Assembly (NCBI GenBank): GCA_002731375.1
Contig: PCBT01000012.1
Location: forward strand, 113,203 to 151,334
Length of the DNA: 38,132 nucleotides
Source of the DNA: Rhodospirillaceae bacterium
GTDB lineage: Bacteria > Pseudomonadota > Alphaproteobacteria > GCA-2731375
Direction of reading: 5' to 3'
The notes beneath the pieces are model-generated. The model ran no database searches, was not told where the DNA came from, and saw only the letters and a program-made list of their open reading frames with translations. Below, in pieces: positions 24,287 to 31,264 of the stretch (its first letter is position 1; each line of letters opens with the position of its first letter). A program made the translations under genes and the position numbers.

Positions 24287-25933
24287 ATGAACGGGATCGA
24301 CTACATAACCCAAATTCTGAAACAAGAAGGCGTCGAATGGCTGTCCTGTTTCCCGTCCAATCCGCTGATTTCGGCGGCCGCAAGGGAAGGGATCCGTCCC
24401 ATCGCTTTTCGCCACGAACGTGGCGCGGTGATGGCCGCCGACGGCTACAGCCGTATCAGTGACCGCCAGCGCTTCGGCGTGGTCGCGGTGCAGGCCCAGG
24501 CCGGCGCGGAAAACGTCATGGGCGGGCTGTCCCAGGCCTATGCGGACAACATTCCCATTCTGGTCATGCTGGGCGGCAATAACCTCAATCAGATCTCGGT
24601 GCGGCCGAATTTCTCGGCCGTGCAGAAATACCAGGGCTGGGCTAAACAGATCGAGGCGATTTATACTCCCGATCAGGTTGGCGATGTCATGCGCCGCGCC
24701 TTTCATGCCCTGCGCAACGGCACCCCGGGCCCGGTGGTGGTGGAACTGACCGGTGATGTCTGTGCCCAGGAGGTGCCCGAGGCCGCGCACACCTACAAAT
24801 CGCCGAAACCGACCCGCCAGGCACCTGAAGCCGACGCCATCGTGGCGGCGGTGAAGGCTTTACTGGCGGCCAAGAAACCAATGATCTGGGCCGGTGCCGG
24901 GGTGTTGTTCTCGGGCGCCACCGAGGTTCTGCGTGAATTGGCGGAACTAACCGCTACGCCTGTGTTTACCACCATGCCTGGCAAATCCGCCATTGACGAG
25001 CGCCACCCCCTCGCCCTGGGCGCGGGAAGTGGCGCCACCACGCTAGCGGCGCACCGTTGGCTGAGCGACAGCGATGTGTTGCTGGCATTGGGCACCAGCC
25101 TGACCCGCACGCCTTATGGCCAGCGGGTCCCCGCAGGCAAAGTGCTGATCCACAACTCCATCAACCCTGATGATATTAACAAGGACGAGGCCGCCGACAT
25201 CGGCCTCACTGGCGATGCCCAACTGACCATTCAGGCCCTGATCGAGATGGTCAAGGCCCAGATGGGGGAGGGCTGCGATAGAGCACAAGTCGAGGCCGAG
25301 GTTGCCGCCGTCAAGGCCGAATGGATGGCGGAATGGACAGACGCGCTGACTTCCGATGACGAACCACTGACCTACTACCGGGTCATTCACGAGATCAACC
25401 AGAACCTGGACCTGGAAAACTCCATCGTTACCCATGATGCCGGCGCGCCTCGCGATTCCATCGTGCCGTTCCACAATGCCACCACGCCGCACAGTTTCAT
25501 TGGCTGGGGCAAGACCACCCATCTTGGTTTTGGCATTCCCCTGATGATCGGCGCGAAAATGGCCGCGCCGGACAAATTCTGCCTCAACCTGATGGGCGAC
25601 GGCGCTTTTGGGATGTCCGGCACCGACATTGAAACCGCGGCCCGCTCGGGCGCCGCCATTACCACGGTGCTGCTGAACAACAGCGCTATGGCGACCTATT
25701 CCGGCCCGACCCAGGGCGCAATCGGACCTGAGGCGCGGGAAAAGTACGGCGTTTCCCACATGCAGGGCGACTACGCCAAGATTGCCGAAGGCATGGGGGC
25801 GGTTGGCATCAGGGTGCGCAAGGCCAGCGAAATGGCATCGGCGCTTAAGGAGGCCCAACGTCTGAACACCGCCGGCCAGACCGTGTTGATCGACGTGGAC
25901 GCCAACGTGGAAGACCGCCGTTCCCGGTTTTAG
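24287..25933 (+). CDS. ThDP-requiring enzyme
   Basis: A 548-aa ThDP enzyme. The activating Glu is E44 (FRHERGAVMAADGY). The metal/ThDP motif GDGAFGMSGTDIE is followed by LLNNSAMATYSG with the standard Asn pair. The N-terminus has a decarboxylase-like pattern (VEWLSCFPSNPLI). The C-terminal half is close to a benzoylformate-decarboxylase or acetolactate-synthase-type PP domain. Substrate is unknown. Start ATG 24287 has GGGAG seven bases upstream. It stands alone: the DMT gene diverges on one side and a decayed region follows on the other. Confidence 0.88.
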   Translation: MNGIDYITQILKQEGVEWLSCFPSNPLISAAAREGIRPIAFRHERGAVMAADGYSRISDRQRFGVVAVQAQAGAENVMGGLSQAYADNIPILVMLGGNNLNQISVRPNFSAVQKYQGWAKQIEAIYTPDQVGDVMRRAFHALRNGTPGPVVVELTGDVCAQEVPEAAHTYKSPKPTRQAPEADAIVAAVKALLAAKKPMIWAGAGVLFSGATEVLRELAELTATPVFTTMPGKSAIDERHPLALGAGSGATTLAAHRWLSDSDVLLALGTSLTRTPYGQRVPAGKVLIHNSINPDDINKDEAADIGLTGDAQLTIQALIEMVKAQMGEGCDRAQVEAEVAAVKAEWMAEWTDALTSDDEPLTYYRVIHEINQNLDLENSIVTHDAGAPRDSIVPFHNATTPHSFIGWGKTTHLGFGIPLMIGAKMAAPDKFCLNLMGDGAFGMSGTDIETAARSGAAITTVLLNNSAMATYSGPTQGAIGPEAREKYGVSHMQGDYAKIAEGMGAVGIRVRKASEMASALKEAQRLNTAGQTVLIDVDANVEDRRSRF

Positions 25934-26039
25934 GCCATGTGTCCGGCTTGTTTATAAGGTTTAATGAGCGCCGGCCCTGGTGGGTTTCGCGGGCAGGGTT
26001 CCAAATATTTTCACGTGCTCGTGGCGCATGGTGTGGGTA

Positions 26040-26229
26040 TCAGCAACCGTTTGCCGACGCGTGCCGGGCGGCCAACCTGCCGAACAAGGTGCCTCGCAAT
26101 ACCGACGTGGAGCCTGTGTAAACGCGAAGATAGAGCCCCATGGTCTCCCGCCGGATAAAGGCCCTGAATGGGATCGCCGTCGGTGTCCAGGACCTGACCA
26201 TGCCTGTTCGCCTTCAGACCGCCGAAGCC
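26040..26229 (-). pseudogene. Tail fragment of an FAD-dependent fumarate-reductase-type dehydrogenase, frameshifted
   Basis: Translation of the minus strand gives GFGGLKANRHGQVLDTDG followed by DPIQGLYPAGD. This is the typical C-terminal FAD-binding segment of the FAD_binding_2 (fumarate reductase/TcuA-like) family. Between about 26143 and 26120 the frame is lost. The match continues one frame over with VYTGSTSVLRGTLFGRLA, then ARHAS, and a stop at 26040, which resembles the family end (YPGG..L..G..FGR.A.R). The N-terminal three quarters are absent. Its 5' edge runs straight into the broken CheY gene. The fragment is seen; the exact subfamily is a judgement by eye. Confidence 0.6.
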
Positions 26230-26426
26230 TTTAGCGCCAAGGCGATGCCGTCAACATAGGGTATCACGATATAGGTCAACAGCAGGTCATAGTCATCCTG
26301 ACTCAGCGTTTCCAACCTGGCGGAGCCGTCGATCACGGCCTTGATCTCGTGGCCGTGTAGCTTCAGAACCCACGCCACTAGGTCACGGACGGAATCTTCG
26401 TCCTCTGCCAACAGGATTTTCGCCAC
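26214..26426 (-). pseudogene. Broken CheY-like response regulator
   Basis: The first 66 or so residues form a normal receiver start: MAKILLAEDEDSVRDLVAWV with the acidic cluster E8-D9-E10. The phosphoacceptor position then reads LLLTYIVIPYVDGIAL: the Asp expected in T-D-I-V-x-P is Tyr (Y52). After ALALKASA the frame hits a stop at residue 71, so helix 3 to helix 5 with the conserved Thr/Ser and Lys are gone. Full receivers are about 120 aa. The start is GTG 26426, 9 bases after the hpt stop, so it was the distal gene of the zinc-ribbon/hpt operon. It is taken as a pseudogene; a short non-phosphorylated form with a new role is possible but less likely. Confidence 0.75.
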
Positions 26427-26435
26427 TGCATTCTC

Positions 26436-27047
26436 TCAGTCGGTCGTGATTGTCCCAATAAAAGGCAATTCACGATAATAATGAGCGTAGTCAAGACCAT
26501 ACCCAACCACGAATGCATCGCCAATAGAGAACCCGACATAGTCGGCTTCAAGGTCTGCTTTGCGTTTCTCGGGCTTATCCAACAGGACGCACAAGCGTAC
26601 CATCTCAGCTCCGCGCTCCTGTAATAAGACACGGGCGAACGCCAGGGTGCGGCCCGATTCCAAAATATCGTCGATCAGCAAGATCCTCGCCCCACGGACA
26701 TCATCCGTGATGTCCCGGGTAATGACCACCTCGCCGCTGCTCTCCGTGCCGGTTCCGTAGCTGGACAGAGTCATGAAGTCGATTCGCGGATGCACGCCAT
26801 GGTGATGCAGGGCACGCAGCAGATCCGCGGTGAAAACAAAACTGCCCTTCAATACCGCCACAACCATGATATCCGGACCCATGGCATCGGCGATATCAGC
26901 CGCCAGGGCGCTGACGCGGTCGCCGATCTCGGTCGCCGAATACATCATTTCCACCGCGTCCAGTGGCCGTCCGTGCGGCCGCGCCAGTGCCTGTTTATTC
27001 GGTTGTTGCCTGTCTTTATCCAAGGACGCTGCCTCCGAATGGCTCAC
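26436..27047 (-). CDS. hpt: Hypoxanthine phosphoribosyltransferase
   Basis: This purine-salvage enzyme joins hypoxanthine or guanine to PRPP to make IMP or GMP in the cytoplasm. The PRPP-binding loop is ILLIDDILESGRTLAFA. The flexible loop region is LSSYGTGTESSGEV, and the purine-site segment is DYVGFSIGDAFVVGYGLDY. At 203 aa it is about 25 residues longer at the N-terminus than the shortest family members. The GTG start at 27047 is supported by its 4-bp overlap (GTGA) with the stop of the zinc-ribbon gene, indicating coupled translation. Met codons further in (MMYSATEIG) are alternatives. Confidence 0.93.
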   Translation of the reverse strand: MSHSEAASLDKDRQQPNKQALARPHGRPLDAVEMMYSATEIGDRVSALAADIADAMGPDIMVVAVLKGSFVFTADLLRALHHHGVHPRIDFMTLSSYGTGTESSGEVVITRDITDDVRGARILLIDDILESGRTLAFARVLLQERGAEMVRLCVLLDKPEKRKADLEADYVGFSIGDAFVVGYGLDYAHYYRELPFIGTITTD

Positions 27048-27853
27048 GGTTGCATCAGGAATGTGACGGCCAGGCTGCGGGCGCCGTCCGGGGGATCGTC
27101 CAGGCGGGTGGAGAATGTGGTGGTTTGGCCAGGTTCCAACTGGTTCTTGGCTGTGGTTACGGTCCAGCGGAACAAACGACGGTCTTTTTCGTCACGTATA
27201 ATCACGCGTAGCCGCGGCACGGACTTTGCCTTGTCCGAATTATTGATAATCTCACCCAGCACAACCAGGACCGGTTTACCCTTTTCCCGCTTGTGTTCCC
27301 ATTTGACGTTCTGGATCGCCAAGCTGAATTTTTCAGGCACGGGACCCACGCCAAGCATATGGTAAAGCTGTTTGGCGGGAGGCCAGAGTGCAATGATTTT
27401 TTCCTGCAAGAAACCCCCGCCGCTGCCCACGCCGGCCAGAACCAGAAACAGAACAAGCCAGCCGACCAGGCCGCGTTTACCCTTGCCCTCCTGCGCCTGC
27501 AGGCTGCCTCTGGCATGGGTCTGGCGCGAATTCTTATGGGCGAATTCTTCTTCGGCCGCCGAATCTTGCTCCTCCGCGGCCACGGTGGCATCCGTGGTTT
27601 CGGCGTCATCGACGTCTTCGTCCGCCTCGTTGGCGCCGATATCTTCAACGCTTTCTTCATCGGCATTATCAGCCGAATCACCCTGCATCATCTCAGTCGG
27701 AGGATCAAAGGTGGGTGGGTCCTCTTCCTCCACCACCGGCATTTGATGCCAGCTGTAGCCGCACTTGGAACAACGCACCTTGCGGCCCGCCTCGCCAAGG
27801 GCGTTGTCGGGGACATTGAAGCGCGTTTGGCACGCTGGGCAGGAAAGGATCAT
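27044..27853 (-). CDS. MJ0042-type zinc-ribbon membrane protein (DUF3426-like)
   Basis: A 269-aa protein. The N-terminus carries a zinc ribbon with C5-C8 and C28-C31 (ILSCPACQTRF, VRCSKCGYSW), the MJ0042 pattern. A long acidic, low-complexity stretch follows at about residues 45-105. A single transmembrane segment GLVGWLVLFLVLAGVGSGGG comes next, and then an outward-facing beta-rich domain ending in SLAVTFLMQP, as in DUF3426. Function is unknown; such proteins are common next to ftsE in alphaproteobacteria. It starts a minus-strand operon with hpt (4-bp overlap) and is divergent from ftsE. Confidence 0.87.
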   Translation of the reverse strand: MILSCPACQTRFNVPDNALGEAGRKVRCSKCGYSWHQMPVVEEEDPPTFDPPTEMMQGDSADNADEESVEDIGANEADEDVDDAETTDATVAAEEQDSAAEEEFAHKNSRQTHARGSLQAQEGKGKRGLVGWLVLFLVLAGVGSGGGFLQEKIIALWPPAKQLYHMLGVGPVPEKFSLAIQNVKWEHKREKGKPVLVVLGEIINNSDKAKSVPRLRVIIRDEKDRRLFRWTVTTAKNQLEPGQTTTFSTRLDDPPDGARSLAVTFLMQP

Positions 27854-27881
27854 GCAATCTACCGATGAACGAAGTAAAATT

Positions 27882-27910
27882 GATATAGGAACTCAAAACC
27901 GGCGAAGCAA
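27882..27910 (-). promoter_or_regulatory. Candidate promoter of the zinc-ribbon/hpt operon
   Basis: On the minus strand TTGCTT (27910-27905) and TATATC (27887-27882) are separated by exactly 17 bases. They lie about 30 bases upstream of the zinc-ribbon start. Both hexamers are imperfect, so this is a candidate only. The rest of the divergent gap to the ftsE start at 28126 shows no clear gene. Confidence 0.4.
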
Positions 27911-28125
27911 ATTTATACAGCGCACTGGGCAAAAGTTAGCCGTGATCGCCGGGCGGCGCAATACATCGGCTGCCAAGTCTGCTGTTTCTTTTTCGCTGGT
28001 GCCCTTTGGGCCGTAATGGAAATGACTTGCGACGCTGGACCCTGGCCCGGGCACGTGGCATCTTGGCGCAGGCCTGTGATGAGGGGCCATGGTTTCCAAA
28101 ACACGCTTCGGATGGTGCGTATCGG

Positions 28126-28896
28126 ATGGTTCGCTTCGAAAATGTTGGTGTCCGCTACGGCGTTGGGCCGGAGGTGCTGCGTGATATCAACCTGCATATA
28201 GCGCCCGGCAGCTTCCATTTTCTGACCGGCGCCTCGGGGGCCGGGAAATCCTCGCTGCTGAAATTGATGTGTCTGGCTCTATTTCCCTCACGGGGCAGGA
28301 TGGAAGTTTTTGGCCAGGATGTAGCCACCACCCACCGCCGCGACCTGCCCGCCCTGCGCCGGCGCATTGGCGTTGTGTTCCAGGATTTCCGTTTGTTGCA
28401 GAACCTGAGTGTTTTCGACAATGTCGCCCTACCCCTGCGCCTGGCCGGCGAGGACGAGAAGCGTACCCGCAACAATGTATCCGAGTTGCTTAATTGGGTC
28501 GGGCTTGGCACCCGTCTGGATGACAGCCCCGATACCTTGTCGGGCGGCGAGCAGCAGCGGGTGGCCATCGCCCGTGCCGTGATCTCGAAACCCAATTTGC
28601 TGCTGGCGGATGAACCCACGGGCAATGTTGATGACCGCATTGCCTATCGCTTGGTGCGATTGTTCGAGGAGCTGCATCGCTCCGGCACCGCCGTCGTCGT
28701 CGCCACCCATAACGACGCCCTGGTTCGGCGGTTTTCTCATCCGGTGCTGACCTTAACCGATGGTATTCTGTATCCCTCCATCGCTCCGGTCGATAATGGC
28801 GGTTGCTTGGGCGTTGATATCGGCGCTACCAACCGCCCTGGTCAGATTAAGGCCGAGGCTGCCGGCGGCCCCGTTGTGCGGCGCAAGTTGGGTTAA
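28126..28896 (+). CDS. ftsE: Cell-division ATP-binding protein FtsE
   Basis: The ATPase of the FtsEX complex, which works at the inner membrane and controls peptidoglycan hydrolases at the septum. Seen: Walker [10 protein letters not shown] (about 35-43), Q-loop [10 protein letters not shown], signature [15 protein letters not shown], Walker [13 protein letters not shown] and the H-loop [10 protein letters not shown]. The start at 28126 gives the conserved opening [12 protein letters not shown]; the open frame runs 40 codons further upstream without family likeness. At 256 aa it has about 25-30 residues beyond the usual end (from about TLTDG on), Gly-rich and ending VVRRKLG. ftsX begins six bases after the stop. 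Confidence 0.95.
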   Translation: MVRFENVGVRYGVGPEVLRDINLHIAPGSFHFLTGASGAGKSSLLKLMCLALFPSRGRMEVFGQDVATTHRRDLPALRRRIGVVFQDFRLLQNLSVFDNVALPLRLAGEDEKRTRNNVSELLNWVGLGTRLDDSPDTLSGGEQQRVAIARAVISKPNLLLADEPTGNVDDRIAYRLVRLFEELHRSGTAVVVATHNDALVRRFSHPVLTLTDGILYPSIAPVDNGGCLGVDIGATNRPGQIKAEAAGGPVVRRKLG

Positions 28897-28902
28897 GCCG
28901 GG

Positions 28903-29844
28903 ATGGCGATGCCTGATTTGATACCCGATTCGGAAGGTGCGGGGCGCTTTTTGCCCTGGGTCGTGGCCGTCATGGTGTTCTTCGCAGCCCTCGCCGGCGC
29001 CGCCGCACTCGCCCTGCATCAGGCAACTGGTAGCTGGCACAACGATTTGGCCAACACGGTGACGGTGGAAATTCCGCCGCAAAACCCAAACGCGGATGAC
29101 AAAGCTCGCCACGGGGCGCGGTCGGGGCCGGATCAGACACGCCCCGCAGCCGTGATGGATGCCGTGGTGGACGCCCTGCGCGCGACCGCCGGGGTCACTG
29201 AAGTGCGCCCCTTGGCGGCGGCGGAGATCGCCAAATTGCTGCAGCCCTGGTTGGGCAATAGCGGTCCCGGGGGTCTGCTTGGCAGTTTGCTTGGAAATTT
29301 GCCCCTGCCGCAATTGATCGATGTTCGGTTGTCGGAGGCCGGACCGGCTGGCCTGGCGCTGCTGGCAAAACGGCTGGCTAAGATTGACCCTGGCATCCGC
29401 ATTGATGATCATCAGATCTGGCTGGGCAAGCTGATCCGGTTGAGCCAGTCATTACAATGGATGATGGCGGCCTGTCTGGCTATGATCTGCTTTGCCACCT
29501 GTTCGGTGGTGATCTTTGGTACCCGGGCCGCCTTCGCGGCGCATCTGGAAGTGGTCAAATTGCTCCATGTCATGGGTGCGCGGGACAGCTATATCGCGCG
29601 GTTGTTCCAATGGCGCGCCCTGAACATGGGCCTAAAGGGCGGCCTGATCGGACTGGCGGTTACCGTCGCTGCCTTGTTCGCCCTGTCCCGCTTGGCTGCT
29701 GATCTTGAGGGGCCGTTGTTTGGCGATCTGGCGCTCTCGCCGCTTGCCCTGTTGGCCCTGGCCACATTGCCCCTGCTGGCGGCGGGCCTGACGGCGCTGA
29801 CGGCGCGGCGCACCGTGCTGTATGAATTGTCGCGGCTGCCATGA
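28903..29844 (+). CDS. ftsX: Cell-division protein FtsX
   Basis: The membrane partner of FtsE. Its 313 aa has the family layout: a short cytoplasmic N-terminus; TM1 (PWVVAVMVFFAALAGAAALAL); a large periplasmic loop (about residues 45-180) that should contact murein hydrolase activators; then TM2 (MMAACLAMICFATCSVVIFG), TM3 (GLIGLAVTVAALFALS) and TM4 (LSPLALLALATLPLLAAGL). The cytoplasmic motif LEVVKLLHVMGARDSYIAR before TM3 is the conserved FtsX signature. It follows ftsE closely and overlaps the YdcF-like gene by 4 bp. Confidence 0.93.
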   Translation: MAMPDLIPDSEGAGRFLPWVVAVMVFFAALAGAAALALHQATGSWHNDLANTVTVEIPPQNPNADDKARHGARSGPDQTRPAAVMDAVVDALRATAGVTEVRPLAAAEIAKLLQPWLGNSGPGGLLGSLLGNLPLPQLIDVRLSEAGPAGLALLAKRLAKIDPGIRIDDHQIWLGKLIRLSQSLQWMMAACLAMICFATCSVVIFGTRAAFAAHLEVVKLLHVMGARDSYIARLFQWRALNMGLKGGLIGLAVTVAALFALSRLAADLEGPLFGDLALSPLALLALATLPLLAAGLTALTARRTVLYELSRLP

Positions 29845-30440
29845 AGTGGTTGCCGCGGAGCGTGCTGTTGTGCTTGAGCGCCATGGCGCTGCTGTGGCTT
29901 GGCGGGTTCCTGCTGTTCGCGGCGGAGCTGCCCCGGCAAGCCTCCACCACGGCTCAGCCTGGCGTTAATGATGCCATCGTGGTGCTGACCGGTGGACGCG
30001 GGCGGCTGCGGCTAGGCCTGCAACTGCTGGCCGCCGGCAAGGGGGCAAAACTGTTGTTTTCGGGCGTTCAGACCGGCATATCGGCGGCGGAACTACAGGC
30101 CAATCAGAGCGGCGCCGAGCCCCTGTTTAGCTGTTGCGTTGATCTGGGTTATCAGGCGCGTGATACCCGGGGTAATGCGATCGAGACGGCGTTGTGGATG
30201 GAGCGGAACGGTTATCAAAGCCTGCATCTTGTCACCGCCTCCTATCATATGCCGCGCAGTCTGTTGCTGTTCCAACAGGCCATGCCGAAGATCACCTTGC
30301 ATGCCAATTCCGTGTTTCCGAAGCATGTAAAACTGGCGGATTGGTGGCTGTTTCCCGGCACCATGAAACTGTTGGCCATGGAATACAGCAAATATCTGAT
30401 CTCTCTGCTCAGGGTCCGCTTGACCGGTTCGGCGGGATAG
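29841..30440 (+). CDS. YdcF family (DUF218) membrane-anchored protein
   Basis: A 199-aa protein with one N-terminal membrane anchor (VLLCLSAMALLWLGGFLLFA) and a DUF218 domain. DUF218 hallmarks seen: DAIVVLTGGRGRL, KLLFSGVQTG, RDTRGNAIETALWM and LVTASYHMPRSLLLF. The family includes SanA and ElyC, which are linked to the envelope and lipid-carrier balance. The enzymatic role is not established. The start overlaps the ftsX stop (ATGA), and plsC follows after nine bases, so it sits in a division/envelope operon. Confidence 0.9.
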   Translation: MKWLPRSVLLCLSAMALLWLGGFLLFAAELPRQASTTAQPGVNDAIVVLTGGRGRLRLGLQLLAAGKGAKLLFSGVQTGISAAELQANQSGAEPLFSCCVDLGYQARDTRGNAIETALWMERNGYQSLHLVTASYHMPRSLLLFQQAMPKITLHANSVFPKHVKLADWWLFPGTMKLLAMEYSKYLISLLRVRLTGSAG

Positions 30441-30449
30441 GAAAAAATA

Positions 30450-31184
30450 ATGCGGGCGGTTCGATCCAATCTATTCAACATAATGTTCTATGCCTGGACC
30501 ACGGCGATGGTGCTGGTCTTCGCGCCCGGTCTGCTGCTGCCTTATCAAGTGACGGTTTGGGGCCAACGGCGCTGGGCCAGGGGCGTTAATCTCCTGCTGC
30601 GCTGGAGCGTTGGTATCAAGGTGGAGATCCGCGGTTTGCAAAACCGTCCCCAAGGCGGCGCCATTATAGCCTCCAAGCACCAGTCCGCCTGGGATACTCT
30701 GATCTGGCATGTCATCCTGGATGACCCGGCCATGGTCATGAAGAAGGAGCTGCTGTCCATTCCCATCTATGGCTGGATGTGCCGCAAGACCCGGATGATC
30801 GCCGTTGACCGCAAGGCGGGCGCGAAAGCCCTGCGGGTGATGTTGACGGATGCGAAAGAAGCGGTCGAGCTGGGCCGGGCCATCGTAATTTTCCCCCAGG
30901 GCACGCGCACGGCGCCCGGTGTCTCCACCGCCGATATGCCCTATCAGCCCGGCGTCTCGGCGCTTTATCGGGGATTGGATGTACCCGTGGTGCCGGTGGC
31001 GCTGAATTCCGGACTATTCTGGCCCCGGCGGCAACTGCTGCGCCAGTCCGGCACCATCGTGCTGGAGTTTCTCGAACCAATCCTGCCGGGCCTGCCACGC
31101 AAGGAATTCGATGATCTATTGCAGGAGCGCGTGGAATCAGCCAATTTGGCTCTTGAAGCCGAGGCCAAAACAACGGAAATATAA
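30450..31184 (+). CDS. plsC: 1-acyl-sn-glycerol-3-phosphate acyltransferase
   Basis: This enzyme makes phosphatidic acid from lysophosphatidic acid at the inner membrane. The HX4D catalytic motif is KHQSAWDT. The substrate-binding block is IVIFPQGTRTAPG, and the later block is VPVVPVALNSG. The N-terminus has a hydrophobic anchor (about 9-35). The 244-aa length is typical. It is the last gene of the ftsE operon as judged by short spacings; an 80-base gap follows before nrdJ. Confidence 0.92.
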   Translation: MRAVRSNLFNIMFYAWTTAMVLVFAPGLLLPYQVTVWGQRRWARGVNLLLRWSVGIKVEIRGLQNRPQGGAIIASKHQSAWDTLIWHVILDDPAMVMKKELLSIPIYGWMCRKTRMIAVDRKAGAKALRVMLTDAKEAVELGRAIVIFPQGTRTAPGVSTADMPYQPGVSALYRGLDVPVVPVALNSGLFWPRRQLLRQSGTIVLEFLEPILPGLPRKEFDDLLQERVESANLALEAEAKTTEI

Positions 31185-31264
31185 CTCCCGTTACGAGGCA
31201 AAATCGCATATAGTACATAACAGGAACATTCTTCGCTGATCAAGGCCCTGACCAAGAGGTTCGA

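Noticed and set aside
28006-28125. Forty-codon upstream extension of ftsE
   Set aside because: The FtsE family starts at MVRFENVG. The extra part shows no family pattern.
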